A DNA stretch of 53,433 nucleotides from positions 1 through 53,433 of the forward strand of contig JACQUC010000156.1 of the NCBI GenBank assembly GCA_016210495.1. The letters are read 5' to 3'. The notes below the pieces were generated by a model that saw only the letters and a program-made list of their open reading frames with translations, was not told where the DNA came from and made no database searches. This DNA is from Chloroflexota bacterium (GTDB lineage Bacteria; Chloroflexota; FW602-bin22; JACPRP01). Both the position numbers and the translations under genes were made by a program. Positions 1-8,643 of this stretch are shown in pieces. Each line of letters starts with the position of its first letter. Positions within the stretch are counted from its first letter, which is position 1.

Positions 1-37
1 GCCACAGGAAATCACGAACATATTCCCGTACTGGCAT
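1..37 (-). CDS. 5' end of an unidentified gene, cut by the window edge
   Basis: An ATG at 37-35 on the minus strand follows a strong Shine-Dalgarno sequence (AGGAGG, 7 bases upstream, 45-50 on the plus strand). It opens a frame that stays open to the edge and reads MPVREYVRDFLW. Only 12 residues are visible, so no family can be named. The ribosome binding site is the main support for calling it a gene. Confidence 0.5.
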   Translation of the reverse strand, partial: MPVREYVRDFLW

Positions 38-228
38 AGGATATCCTCCTATCATTCAAGCGCTTGATAGATAGAATACCATATCCCCAAGAGTTCTGCA
101 ACAATTTCGGCGTTCGCCCGTACGATCTCCAGAATCCACTCAGATGCCCATCTAGCGCGCAAAAGGTTGGCACGATGCCCCCTCGTCAATGTTCGCGGCG
201 ATTTCTTGTATCTTCGTACCAACGATGC

Positions 229-416
229 GGGCGAACGCCGTTCGCCCCTACGTTAACGACGTCCCCGGCCGATGGCTCTGAAATCAGCATTCGCCTTAGC
301 TTAATGCCTATGGGCGAACAGCCGTTCGCCCCTACATTAGGGCGGTGCAAGGTCGATGAAAGGCTTGGGATTGCACTTGCCCAGGGAATTGCGGGCGAAC
401 AGCCGTTCGCCCCTAC
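229..416. repeat. Three copies of a short palindromic repeat
   Basis: Three copies lie at 229-251, 312-335 and 393-416. Each has the form GGGCGAAC...GTTCGCCCCTAC. The palindrome GGGCGAAC/GTTCGCCC is followed by an invariant CCTAC tail. The last two copies are 81 bases apart and share a downstream stretch (ATTAGGGC, then GGTGCA), so that segment was probably duplicated. A frame open across the region is repeat-derived and has no credible start or composition, so no gene is called between 38 and 440. Confidence 0.85.
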
Positions 417-440
417 ATTAGGGCCGGTGCAGGCAAGGAA

Positions 441-1565
441 CTACGGTCCGCCGCCGAGCTCCTGCTTTAGCTGCATGTAGCGTATCAGGTGACCCCTTGT
501 CACCAGACCCACCACGCGACCTTCCCTCACCACGGGCAATTGATTGAGGTCCTGCTCACCCAGGGAGCTTAGCGCGACGCCGAGGTCGTCGTCGGGCCTG
601 AGGACGTGGAGCCTGTCCAGCGGAGTCATCACCTGGCTCACCGTGGTCTGGTCCCAACGTTCTCGCGGTACGTGTCTCACGTCGCTCAGCGTCACGATGC
701 CCAATAGCCGTGAATCGGCCACGACAGGCAGCGCACGGATGCTGTGCGGCAGGATGTAGTTTTCGACCAACTCGTGCAACGTCACGTGCGGGCCAACGGT
801 CTGCACTTCTTTGGTCATCATATCCTGCACGTGAACCCCTTTGAGCACCTGCTGCTGCACGACTTGCCTGTAGCTGGAATCGGCGGCGTTGCTGAGGAAC
901 CAGCCGATAACCATAAGCCATAGGCCGCTAATGATGTTGCCGGTGAAGGCCCAGAACAGCCCGCCGAAAATGAACAGGTATGCGAAGCCCTGGCCCACCA
1001 TGGAAGCGATCCGCGTGGCGTCGAACATGCTGTGCGATGTCCACCAGAGAATCGCACGCAGCACCCTGCCGCCATCGAGAGGGAAAGCCGGGATCAGGTT
1101 AAACAGGGCCAGCAACAAGTTAACGAGCGCCAGGTAGAGCAGAATAGCCTGGGTCTGCGGATTGATCCCGGGGGCAAGGAACCAGCCTGCACCGAAGACG
1201 ACCGCCAAAACCAGGCTGGAGAGCGGACCTACAAAGGCCATAAGGAACTCCTGCTGTGGGCCTTCGGCCTCTTTGCCGATGTTGGACACGCCGCCAAAGA
1301 TGAAAAGCGTAATGCTTTCCACCGGCATGCCCTCGCGCCTGGCCACGAGAGAATGGGAGAGCTCGTGGATCAGCACCGACGCGAAGAGGAGCAAGCTCGA
1401 TATTGCGCCGATAGTCCAGTACATCTCGGTCGACCAACCAGGAAACTGCTGTGGGAAGAACCCAACCGCAAGAGACCAGGTGACCAGGGCGAAGACGATC
1501 AGCCACGAATAGTGAATGCCGATGTCTATGTCGAATAAGCTGCCAATGCGAAAACTGCTTTGCAT
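441..1565 (-). CDS. Site-2 protease family (M50) zinc metalloprotease with C-terminal CBS pair
   Basis: This is a polytopic membrane protease of 374 residues that would cut substrates inside the bilayer, in the SpoIVFB/S2P group. The zinc site is visible as HELSH at residues 67-71. The distant Asp ligand lies in NLIPAFPLDGG (D164). About six hydrophobic segments fill residues 15-240. Two CBS domains follow (about 250-370), which in this subfamily are taken to bind adenine nucleotides and gate activity. The start at 1565 is chosen because GGTGGAG lies just upstream and the protein then begins like its relatives; a longer frame to 1775 has no support. The gene diverges from ftsH, another membrane protease. 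The substrate is unknown. Confidence 0.93.
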   Translation of the reverse strand: MQSSFRIGSLFDIDIGIHYSWLIVFALVTWSLAVGFFPQQFPGWSTEMYWTIGAISSLLLFASVLIHELSHSLVARREGMPVESITLFIFGGVSNIGKEAEGPQQEFLMAFVGPLSSLVLAVVFGAGWFLAPGINPQTQAILLYLALVNLLLALFNLIPAFPLDGGRVLRAILWWTSHSMFDATRIASMVGQGFAYLFIFGGLFWAFTGNIISGLWLMVIGWFLSNAADSSYRQVVQQQVLKGVHVQDMMTKEVQTVGPHVTLHELVENYILPHSIRALPVVADSRLLGIVTLSDVRHVPRERWDQTTVSQVMTPLDRLHVLRPDDDLGVALSSLGEQDLNQLPVVREGRVVGLVTRGHLIRYMQLKQELGGGP

Positions 1566-1743
1566 ACTGATCTCCACCTCTGACCTGGTCCTGCCCCTTG
1601 GTACGGTGATACGTCGACGAGCAGGCACGTATTTCACCAAGCCAACAACGGCTTGAGTTAATACCGTGCAAAATGTGTGCCAGGCGGCCTTTTGGCCAGA
1701 CTTGCTGTGTTCGGCACTAGTTTTGATTTGACTAGACAGTTCT

Positions 1744-1824
1744 TGGTGCGAAATGGCTACGCTCCTCCACCCCACCCCGGGGCAACCACGCAGGGTTGCC
1801 CCTACAAATTGGCATTTCGCACCA
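1744..1824. repeat. Composite inverted-repeat element (outer arms plus inner palindrome)
   Basis: Outer arms TGGTGCGAAATG (1744-1755) and CATTTCGCACCA (1813-1824) are exact reverse complements. Between them is the palindrome GGGGCAACC (1779-1787) / GGTTGCCCC (1794-1802) followed by TAC. A second element with the same outer sequence but a different inner palindrome lies at 11264-11345. The rest of the 1566-1951 gap between the M50 gene and ftsH shows no gene. Confidence 0.8.
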
Positions 1825-1951
1825 CAGGTCGATTATCCAGTTATGCCTGCGGGCGCTTCCTCCGACTCCCACCAGCGTGGCACGACTATTGCGGGTATTT
1901 TCCCAGAACGCTGGCTGTGCGTCGTGGACACGAGAGGATGCCTGGCAAGAA

Positions 1952-3805
1952 ATGGGCGATAGCAAAGGTTTTGGCACCTGGATTTTCTGGATCATTATCG
2001 GGGGCGCCCTCTTGTTCCTTCTGCTGCCGCTTTTGAGCCTGCCTGCCGATGGTAATCTCGTTCCCATCACCTCGGTTATGGGAAAGGCTCGCGCGGGACA
2101 GATCGAAAAGATAACCGTCGAGTCGGACGGGAATACCATCGCTGTGCAGTACCAGGACGGCACCACGGAGCAGACGCGCAAAGAGCCGAATTCGAGCATT
2201 GTTCAGTACCTGGAAAAGGCTGGCGTTTCGGCTGAACAGATGCCGGTGATCGAGGTCAAAGGCCCTAGCGGGTTCCTGACGCAACTGGGCTCGCTGACTT
2301 CCTGGTTGCCGATCATTCTCGTGGTCGGGCTGTTCATCTTTGCTCTTTCGTTGATGCGCCAGGGGCCCGCTGGCAGCGATCAGGAGCGCGCCTTTTCCTT
2401 CGGCAAAAGTCGAGCCCGCAAGATCGAGGGCAATCGCCCCGCCGTCGTTTTCACCGACGTGGCGGGCGCGGACGAGGCCAAGGAAGAGCTCAAAGAAGTC
2501 GTAGAGTTCCTCAAGCATCCGCTCAAGTTCGCCGCTCTCGGCGCGCGTGTCCCAAGGGGGCTATTGCTGGTGGGCCCTCCGGGGACGGGCAAGACGCTCC
2601 TCGCTAGAGCGGTTGCCGGCGAGGCCGGAGTTCCCTTTTTCAGCATCTCGGGTTCCGAGTTTGTGGAAATGTTTGTCGGCGTGGGGGCCTCGCGCGTTCG
2701 CGACCTTTTCTCCCAGGCAAAGCAGAACGCGCCCTGTATCGTGTTCATCGACGAAATCGATGCGGTCGGTCGCCAAAGGGGCACTGGCCTCGGCGGTGGC
2801 CACGACGAAAGGGAGCAGACCCTCAATCAGATTCTGGTGGAGATGGATGGTTTCGACAAAGGCACGAACGTCATCGTCATCGCCGCAACCAACCGGCCGG
2901 ACGTGCTGGACCCAGCCCTGCTTCGGCCCGGCCGCTTCGATCGTCAGGTTGTCTTGGACCGCCCCGACCTGAAGGGCCGTCAAGCGGTGCTCGAGGTACA
3001 CGCTCGCGGCAAGCCGCTGGACGACGACGTCGATCTCGAAGTCTTGGCCAAACAGACGCCTGGCTTCTCCGGAGCCGATCTGGAGAACCTGATCAACGAG
3101 GCCGCTATCTTGGCGGCTAGGCGCGGCAAGAAAGCCATCCAAATGCAGGAGCTCGAGGAGGCGATCGATAGGGTTATCGCGGGGCCAGAGCGCAAGAGCC
3201 GTGTCATCACGCTCAAAGAGAAGGCCGTCACCTCCTACCACGAAGTGGGGCACGCATTGGTGGCTCACATCCTGCCCAACGTCGACCCCGTCCACAAGAT
3301 ATCTATTATCCCTCGGGGAACGATGGGAGGGTACACCAGAATACTTCCCACCGAGGATAGGTACCTGTGGAGCAAAGCTCAGTTGGAAGATACCCTGGCC
3401 TGGGCGCTTGGGGGACGGGCCGCGGAGGAGCTGATATTCGGCGACATCAGCACCGGAGCCAGCAACGACATCGAGCGCGCCACCGACATCGCCCGCAAGA
3501 TGGTATGCCAGTACGGAATGAGCGAAAAGCTTGGGCCGGTGGCGCTCGGGCGCAAACAGGAGCTGGTATTCCTCGGGCGTGACATGGGCGAGCAGCGCAA
3601 CTACAGCGACGATATCGCGCGCGAAATAGACAAGGAAATACGTAACTTCATGGATAAGGCCTACAAGCGGGCACTGGATGTGCTGGCCCAGCACAGGGCC
3701 AGGCTCACCAGGATGGCCGAAGCGCTGATGCAGAAAGAGACGCTGGAAGGCCCCGAATTGATGGCACTCCTCGAAGGTTCGGGGGCCGAACGGGTTGCGG
3801 CGTAG
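1952..3805 (+). CDS. ftsH: ATP-dependent zinc metalloprotease FtsH
   Basis: This is a membrane-anchored AAA+ protease that degrades misfolded and regulatory proteins. The 617-residue length is usual. An N-terminal membrane segment (about 8-30), an extracytoplasmic region and a second membrane segment (about 112-132) precede the AAA+ domain. Walker A is GPPGTGKT (208-215), followed by a Walker B with FIDEID and an SRH region. The peptidase motif HEVGH is at 430-434, and a downstream GASNDI supplies the third zinc ligand. The start ATG at 1952 gives the standard FtsH N-terminus. An upstream extension to 1796 would read through the repeat at 1744-1824 and is rejected. The ribosome binding site is weak (GAGAGGA, rather far). 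Confidence 0.97.
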   Translation: MGDSKGFGTWIFWIIIGGALLFLLLPLLSLPADGNLVPITSVMGKARAGQIEKITVESDGNTIAVQYQDGTTEQTRKEPNSSIVQYLEKAGVSAEQMPVIEVKGPSGFLTQLGSLTSWLPIILVVGLFIFALSLMRQGPAGSDQERAFSFGKSRARKIEGNRPAVVFTDVAGADEAKEELKEVVEFLKHPLKFAALGARVPRGLLLVGPPGTGKTLLARAVAGEAGVPFFSISGSEFVEMFVGVGASRVRDLFSQAKQNAPCIVFIDEIDAVGRQRGTGLGGGHDEREQTLNQILVEMDGFDKGTNVIVIAATNRPDVLDPALLRPGRFDRQVVLDRPDLKGRQAVLEVHARGKPLDDDVDLEVLAKQTPGFSGADLENLINEAAILAARRGKKAIQMQELEEAIDRVIAGPERKSRVITLKEKAVTSYHEVGHALVAHILPNVDPVHKISIIPRGTMGGYTRILPTEDRYLWSKAQLEDTLAWALGGRAAEELIFGDISTGASNDIERATDIARKMVCQYGMSEKLGPVALGRKQELVFLGRDMGEQRNYSDDIAREIDKEIRNFMDKAYKRALDVLAQHRARLTRMAEALMQKETLEGPELMALLEGSGAERVAA

Positions 3806-3852
3806 GGGAAGCTCCTGGTTAACCTCCCCAGGGGCATAAATCTTGCAGCACG

Positions 3853-3861
3853 TGATATGAT
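3853..3861 (+). promoter_or_regulatory. Candidate extended -10 promoter for the sigma-factor gene
   Basis: TGATATGAT (3853-3861) is a TGn-extended -10 box (TATGAT) about 55 bases before the sigma-factor start. No good -35 box is seen, which fits an extended -10 promoter. The call is weak because it rests on one short motif. Confidence 0.35.
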
Positions 3862-3915
3862 AGCGTAAAGCCAGTCTTTCACAGACTCGGTAGATTATTT
3901 GTGTGAGGGGGATGC

Positions 3916-4998
3916 ATGGTGACACGTAATACCTCAGTCAGGAATTCGGGGCCGGCTACACAACCTCGGCGAACCACCACTACAGGGTCGTGGGCGCGTG
4001 TGTCAAATGCCAATGACCGTGCCGGGCGAACTGGTTCCCTCCGCGTCCGACCCGCGCCGCGAGACGAAGAAAACGTGCTATCCCCCTCCGAGGTGGCGCA
4101 AGCCACCGTCGAGGAAGATGCGGAACTGGAGACCGGCCAGGAGGAGGCTCGGCCTGCAGATACTGCCCTGGCAACCGACCCGGCGCACCTCTATTTGAAA
4201 GAGATAGCCCGGACACCGCTGCTAACGCGAGAGCAGGAGGTGGAGCTGGCGCGGAGAATCGAGCAGGGAGACGTCGCCGCTGTCGAGGAAATGGTTCGAG
4301 CCAACCTGCGGCTGGTGGTGAGCGTCGCCCGCCGGTACCTGGGCCGTGGCCTGAGTTTCACAGACCTCATCCAGGAAGGCAATATCGGGCTGATGCGAGC
4401 CATCCAGAAGTTCGACTGGAGGAGGGGCTTTAAGTTCTCGACGTACGCCACCTGGTGGATTCGCCAGGCGATCACGCGGGCTATTGCCGATCAATCTCGC
4501 ACGATACGGATTCCAGTACACGTCAGTGAAACCATTAACCGCTTCACTCGGATCACGCAGGAGCTATCTCAGCAGCTAGGCAGAATGCCGACGCCGGCAG
4601 AGATCGCGCAACGTCTGGGAGTTAACGTGGACAAAGTTCACAATCTGATCCGTGCCGGGCAAAGGCCGATTTCACTGGAGATACCCGTGGGAGAGGAGGA
4701 GGAAACGCAGTTGGGCGACTTCATCGCCGACGAGGTCTCCCGTACCCCCTACGAGGCGGCCGCCCAAATCATGCTGAGACAAGAGGTGGAGGAGATTCTG
4801 GATACGCTGACGCCGCGTGAAAAGCAGGTTATCGAGCTCAGGTTCGGGCTGGACAATGGAAAGCAACGCACACTCGAAGAAGTGGGAATCATTTTCGGCA
4901 TCAGTCGCGAGCGCATTCGCCAGATCGAGGCGGAGGCGCTACGCAAGCTACGTGTGCCTGGTGGCAGGCTGAGCCAATTACGCGAGTACGTGGACTGA
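3916..4998 (+). CDS. RNA polymerase sigma factor, sigma-70 group 1/2 (RpoD/SigA-like)
   Basis: This protein directs RNA polymerase to promoters. Its 360 residues comprise a non-conserved charged N-terminus (1-85), region 1.2 ([20 protein letters not shown] area), region 2 with [18 protein letters not shown] and the -10 reading segment [13 protein letters not shown], region 3, and region 4 with [14 protein letters not shown] and the helix-turn-helix before the C-terminus. It lacks the long region 1.1 and non-conserved insert of proteobacterial RpoD. It could be the housekeeping factor or a close SigB/HrdB-type paralogue; the window alone does not decide. It leads a tight run of genes, with the next start two bases after its stop. 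Confidence 0.93.
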
Positions 4999-4999
4999 A

Positions 5000-5182
5000 A
5001 TGAAAAAAGCTGTTCTTATCTGCCCGCGTTGTGGACGCAAGGTAGAGCGATTGCTCGCTTTGCCCATCCCAAGAAGACACAAGGCGACCGTGGAGCCCGA
5101 AGGGGTAATGTGTGAACGTTGCTTGCTGGACCTTGAAAAGGAATTGCAGCGGGAAGAGACGTTGACCCTTCCACCAAGGTAG
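5000..5182 (+). CDS. Small zinc-ribbon protein
   Basis: This 60-residue protein has two Cys pairs, CPRC (9-12) and CERC (38-41), spaced as in a zinc ribbon, and a basic middle. The ATG follows the sigma-factor stop by one base, so the two are almost certainly co-transcribed and probably translationally coupled. The function is unknown. A nucleic-acid or RNA-polymerase partner role would be a guess based only on the neighbour. Confidence 0.75.
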   Translation: MKKAVLICPRCGRKVERLLALPIPRRHKATVEPEGVMCERCLLDLEKELQREETLTLPPR

Positions 5183-5191
5183 CCGGGAGGA

Positions 5192-5731
5192 ATGGCGTTG
5201 GCGAGATTGAGCTTTGGCAGCACCGCCGTAAGTCGAGACTACGACGTCGTGGGCACGGTGGAGCGAGCGATCGTCGATTTGACGTCGAGCGAGGTTAAGA
5301 GCTACGTTGTCCATACGACCATCCCCCCGATCCACGACATTCTCGTCCCGGTTGGCGCAGTGGGTGAGCTCGACGACGAACTGAGTGTCGACCTAACGAC
5401 CGAGCAGCTAAGAGGAATGCCCGATTTCATCGATGCGTCGTTCGGTCCGTGGGTCACACCGCAACGTCCTGTGCCCCACAAGGAAGTGCTAGTGCCGAGC
5501 AACAAGGTGGAGCTTTCGGCGGCCACGAGGGTCCAGGGGGTGGACGGCAATCTGGGAACAGTGGCAGGCGTGATCGTTGACGAGATGACGTACGAGCTGA
5601 CCGATGTTGTCATCAAGGTCGACTTCCTAGGCAAGGTCGTCGTTATCCCCGCGGCCTGGGTTGGGCACTTCAGGCTCGGGCGCATAGAGGTAAGCTGTTC
5701 GAGGGATGAATTGGCCAGGTACGCTGCATAA
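5192..5731 (+). CDS. PRC-barrel domain protein
   Basis: This is a 179-residue soluble protein of two beta-rich halves. The first (about 10-75) and second (about 105-170) resemble PRC-barrel folds (for example GTVERAIVDL, and GNLGTVAGVIVDEMTYELTDVV written in part). PRC barrels occur in RimM, photosynthetic reaction centres and many stress proteins as protein-binding folds, so no specific job can be given. GGGAGG precedes the ATG at 5192 by 3-4 bases. It starts 9 bases after the zinc-ribbon gene and is probably in the same transcript. Confidence 0.8.
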   Translation: MALARLSFGSTAVSRDYDVVGTVERAIVDLTSSEVKSYVVHTTIPPIHDILVPVGAVGELDDELSVDLTTEQLRGMPDFIDASFGPWVTPQRPVPHKEVLVPSNKVELSAATRVQGVDGNLGTVAGVIVDEMTYELTDVVIKVDFLGKVVVIPAAWVGHFRLGRIEVSCSRDELARYAA

Positions 5732-6290
5732 CGTGGAGAAATCGATTCTGCTCCAACCCGTACAGAAAGCGCCAGACAATGGTACGTACGATGGCCTTCT
5801 ACTTCGACTGTGCGACGAGCTGCACGGCCGGTTTGGGCTGGAGTGTAAGATTGCCGCCGCGCGCCGGCTTCCTGAATACGCCTTCAATTCGCTGCGCGAC
5901 CAGTATCTGGCCGCCGACATACTCTTCGAGCTGAAAAAGGTCAAACCGCCGGATGCCAAGCGGATGTTGGGCATTGCCGACGCGGACTTGTACGCTCACA
6001 GCCTGAACTTCGTGTTCGGACAGGCCGAGCTGAGTGGAAAAGTCGCCGTGATCTCGATCTATCGTTTGCAGGCGCCGGCTGCCCAGGCCGACGACGGTCT
6101 GCTATTCGAGCGCACGTTGAAAGAAGCTGTTCACGAGCTTGGCCATACCTTTGGCCTCGGCCACTGCCATGACGCCAACTGTGTCATGCACTTCTCAAAC
6201 ACGTTGAGTGATACCGACAGGAAGACGACATTGTGTTGCGTGATGTGTCAGGCGCGGCTCGAAGCTTTCTTGCGCCGGCTGCAGAATTGA
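5706..6290 (+). CDS. amzA: Archaemetzincin family metalloprotease (M54)
   Basis: A zinc peptidase of 194 residues. The signature is complete: HELGHTFGLGHC begins at residue 143, giving HExxHxxGxxH plus Cys. A second Cys follows four residues later, then CVM (the Met-turn) and a CxxC pair (CVMC) about 17 residues on. This HExxHxxGxxHCx4CxM...CxxC pattern is diagnostic for archaemetzincins, which bind two zinc ions. The physiological substrate is not established for the family. The ATG at 5706 overlaps the PRC gene by 26 bases. A GTG at 5733, right after that gene's stop, matches the usual N-terminus better and may be the real start. Confidence 0.9.
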   Translation: MNWPGTLHNVEKSILLQPVQKAPDNGTYDGLLLRLCDELHGRFGLECKIAAARRLPEYAFNSLRDQYLAADILFELKKVKPPDAKRMLGIADADLYAHSLNFVFGQAELSGKVAVISIYRLQAPAAQADDGLLFERTLKEAVHELGHTFGLGHCHDANCVMHFSNTLSDTDRKTTLCCVMCQARLEAFLRRLQN

Positions 6291-6336
6291 GCGGGAGTCC
6301 GGGCGCCGGGTCAGGGCACAGCCGAGTAATGGTCTT

Positions 6337-7392
6337 GTGAAAGACAGATTCGTAAAGATCGCGCCCCAGACGATCGCCCTCGCGATAGGCTTGTTGCTGC
6401 TAGGGGTTCTCCTGATTCTCTTCCTGCACAGGATTCGCTTTGTGCTGGTTATTCTGGCGTTGGCCATCATCTTCGCCCAGGCAGTTGAGCCTTTTGTAAC
6501 TCTGCTGCAAACCCGCCGGATACGTCGGGGAGCCGCCGTCGTGATCGTGTATCTTGCTATCCTGCTCGTATTCGCGGCCGCCGTGCTTTGGCTGGCTCCT
6601 CCTATCGTCCTTCAGGCGCAACAACTGATCATCAACGTGCCCGCGCTAATCGAGACCCTCCAATCTCTGTTGGTAAGCTACCAGACGGCCCTGAATGTAT
6701 CGCCGGAGGCCACTCGGACGATACTACAGGCGCTAGGTAATATGGTCGTAGACTCGCAACAGCTTCTGTCTTCTCTGCTTCTCTTTCCCCTGCAGATTAC
6801 TTACGTGGTGATCGCGACTACAAGCGTGCTGGTCATTTCGTTTTACTGGATGCTGGTGAGCGAACATGTCGCCGGCTGGCTCATCCTCGCCCTTCCGAGC
6901 GAACACCGTATGGTCGGACAGAGCATCTTAAGGGACATGGGACTGAAGGTGGGCGATTGGGTGCGCGGTCAGGTCATTCTTTCGACTGCGGTGGGGCTGA
7001 TGACGTTTCTGGGCTTGGTGCTACTGGGCCAAGGCTTCGCCGTCATACTGGCAGTGTGGGCGGCCGTGACCGAGCTTATCCCCATCGCGGGGCCCATCAT
7101 CGGCGCCATTCCGGCCGTCTTTCTGGCTCTCTTGGTTTCCCCGTGGCAGGCCGTGCTAGTGGCCGTCATGTACTTGGTCGTGCAGCAGATCGAGGCACAT
7201 TTGCTCGTGCCCAATGTGATGTACCGCCAGGTGGGGCTCCATCCCCTCGTGGTCATCCTGTCGTTGCTGGTCGGAGGGACACTGTTGGGCATCGTGGGAG
7301 CGCTGCTGGCCGTACCGGTGGCGGCAGCATTGCAGGTGTTGGTCGTGCACCTCGTGCCACTTTGGCTGCAAAGAGACGAGGCTGATGCCTAG
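6337..7392 (+). CDS. AI-2E family (TqsA/PerM-type) membrane transporter
   Basis: This is a 351-residue polytopic membrane protein with the layout of the AI-2E transporter family. It has two N-terminal hydrophobic segments (about 12-45), a third at about 67-90, a soluble stretch (about 95-145), and five or so C-terminal segments. These include the conserved GLILLGQGFAVILAVWAA-like region and the ELIPIAGPIIGAIPA loop near residue 245. Members export autoinducer-2 or exchange Na+/H+; the substrate here cannot be told. A GTG start at 6337 with a poor ribosome binding site is used because it gives the family N-terminus. Confidence 0.88.
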   Translation: MKDRFVKIAPQTIALAIGLLLLGVLLILFLHRIRFVLVILALAIIFAQAVEPFVTLLQTRRIRRGAAVVIVYLAILLVFAAAVLWLAPPIVLQAQQLIINVPALIETLQSLLVSYQTALNVSPEATRTILQALGNMVVDSQQLLSSLLLFPLQITYVVIATTSVLVISFYWMLVSEHVAGWLILALPSEHRMVGQSILRDMGLKVGDWVRGQVILSTAVGLMTFLGLVLLGQGFAVILAVWAAVTELIPIAGPIIGAIPAVFLALLVSPWQAVLVAVMYLVVQQIEAHLLVPNVMYRQVGLHPLVVILSLLVGGTLLGIVGALLAVPVAAALQVLVVHLVPLWLQRDEADA

Positions 7393-7427
7393 CGCGCCTC
7401 GCAGAGGGCATCGTCGGACATGATGTC

Positions 7428-7490
7428 GTTGGCCTAGCAGCACGAGGGCAACCACACAGGGTTGCCCCTACAGGACGTCTCGGCAAATGC
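7428..7490. repeat. Palindromic repeat, GTTGGCC-flanked subfamily (copy 1)
   Basis: The palindrome GGGCAACC...GGTTGCCCCTAC (7446-7471) is flanked by GTTGGCCTAGCAGC on the left and AGGACG, then GGCAAATGC, on the right. The same flanks recur around the copy at 23607-23670, so the repeat unit is larger than the palindrome. It lies between the convergent permease and recombinase genes. Confidence 0.8.
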
Positions 7491-7504
7491 TGCGTGATCT
7501 TGCA

Positions 7505-8458
7505 CTAGGCCCTGGGATGGGCCTGATCGTATACTTGTCGAAGACGGTCGGCGGTTACGTGCGTGTATATCTGGGTCGTCGAGATGTTGGCGTGGCCGAG
7601 CAGCTCCTGCACCGAGCGCAGGTCGGCGCCACTGTTAAGCATGTGCGTGGCAAAGGAATGCCGCAAAGTATGCGGCGTGATGTCCGAAGGAACTCCTGCC
7701 TGTTTTGCATAGGCCTTCACGATGAGCCAGAAGCCCTGCCTGGTCAGCCTGTCGCCGCGATGGTTCAGAAACAGGGCCTGCTGCTCCTGGCTGCGCGCCA
7801 GTTGGACCCGACCCTGTGCCAGGTAATCCTCAAGCGACTTCACGGCCTGAAATCCCACCGGCACAATGCGCTCCTTGGAACCCTTTCCCAGGCAGCGCGC
7901 GTAGCCCGCCGAGAGATTGACATCGTCCAGATTCAACGAAGTTAGCTCGCTCACGCGCATTCCCGTCGCGTAAAGGAGCTCCAGCATCGCCTTGTCGCGC
8001 GAGGCCTCGGGCGTGGACGATCTCAGGGGCTGCTCCAGCAATTCGTCCACCTCTTCGGCGCTGAGCGTGCGTGGTAGCGATTTTCCAACCTTAGGAGAAT
8101 CGAGATTCTCGGTGGGATCGCTCTTGATTGTTCCCTCGGCGGACAGGAAGTGAAAGAAGGATTTGACGGCTGCCACCTTGCGCGCCACGGTGCTCGAAGC
8201 ATACTGCTTTTCCTTCATATCCATAATGAAGGAAATGATGCGAACCTTGGAAACCGACCCCCAGTCTATTTCATCGCACGACGAGGAAGCGCCGCCAACA
8301 ACGGAGCCCACAGGGCTGGTCGCGTATTGGCGAGCTTGCGCCTGCGCAAGGAATTCACAGAACTGGTCCAGATCGTTGCGGTAGGCCGCCAAGGTGTTCG
8401 AGGAAAACCCCTTCTCCACGGCCAGGAAATTCAGGAAACCCTCTACTTCTCGCTGCAT
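7505..8458 (-). CDS. xerD: Tyrosine recombinase, XerC/XerD-like
   Basis: A site-specific recombinase of 317 residues, probably for chromosome dimer resolution. The N-terminal core-binding domain (SAM-like fold) spans about residues 1-125. The catalytic domain has all the expected residues: Arg in ATGMRVSEL, Lys in GKGSKER, HTLRH, His in LGHANIS and the nucleophile Tyr in TTQIYTH. The start at 8458 is used because GGGGGGG lies 4-5 bases upstream; a longer frame has no ribosome binding site. An unusual 30-residue Ser/Gly-containing insertion (about 55-80) separates parts of the core-binding domain. Xer and phage-type integrases are hard to separate by eye, but the size and lack of nearby phage genes favour Xer. 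Confidence 0.88.
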   Translation of the reverse strand: MQREVEGFLNFLAVEKGFSSNTLAAYRNDLDQFCEFLAQAQARQYATSPVGSVVGGASSSCDEIDWGSVSKVRIISFIMDMKEKQYASSTVARKVAAVKSFFHFLSAEGTIKSDPTENLDSPKVGKSLPRTLSAEEVDELLEQPLRSSTPEASRDKAMLELLYATGMRVSELTSLNLDDVNLSAGYARCLGKGSKERIVPVGFQAVKSLEDYLAQGRVQLARSQEQQALFLNHRGDRLTRQGFWLIVKAYAKQAGVPSDITPHTLRHSFATHMLNSGADLRSVQELLGHANISTTQIYTHVTADRLRQVYDQAHPRA

Positions 8459-8643
8459 ACGTCCCCCCCGTAGCTTCGCTATCCCCCAGCATTTCACCGG
8501 ATGCGAGCCGGACAATCATTATGGCAAGTGCTGCACCCGCCGTATTGTACCACAATGAGGGAAAAAGTCTAGCCCACTGGCATACTACTTGCATCGTGTC
8601 CTGGAGAAGCAGAATCCAGTCAGGAGCTTGTCGGGATCAGCCA

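Noticed and set aside
229..416. CRISPR-like array formed by the three repeats
   Set aside because: Spacers differ in length (60 and 57 bases), only three copies exist, the last two share flanking sequence, and no cas gene is present.
64..480. An open frame of 138 codons covering the palindromic repeats at the left end
   Set aside because: Its protein is a threefold repeat of EQPFAPTL-like translation of the palindrome, with no ribosome binding site and overlapping the M50 gene end.
3367..3395. tRNA-like AGCTCAGTTGGAAGA motif
   Set aside because: It lies inside ftsH in the coding frame, and no acceptor or anticodon stem can be formed around it.
2561..3925. A 454-codon open frame antisense to ftsH
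   Set aside because: High GC content gives long open frames opposite real genes. The sense strand encodes a complete FtsH with all motifs, and the antisense product resembles nothing.
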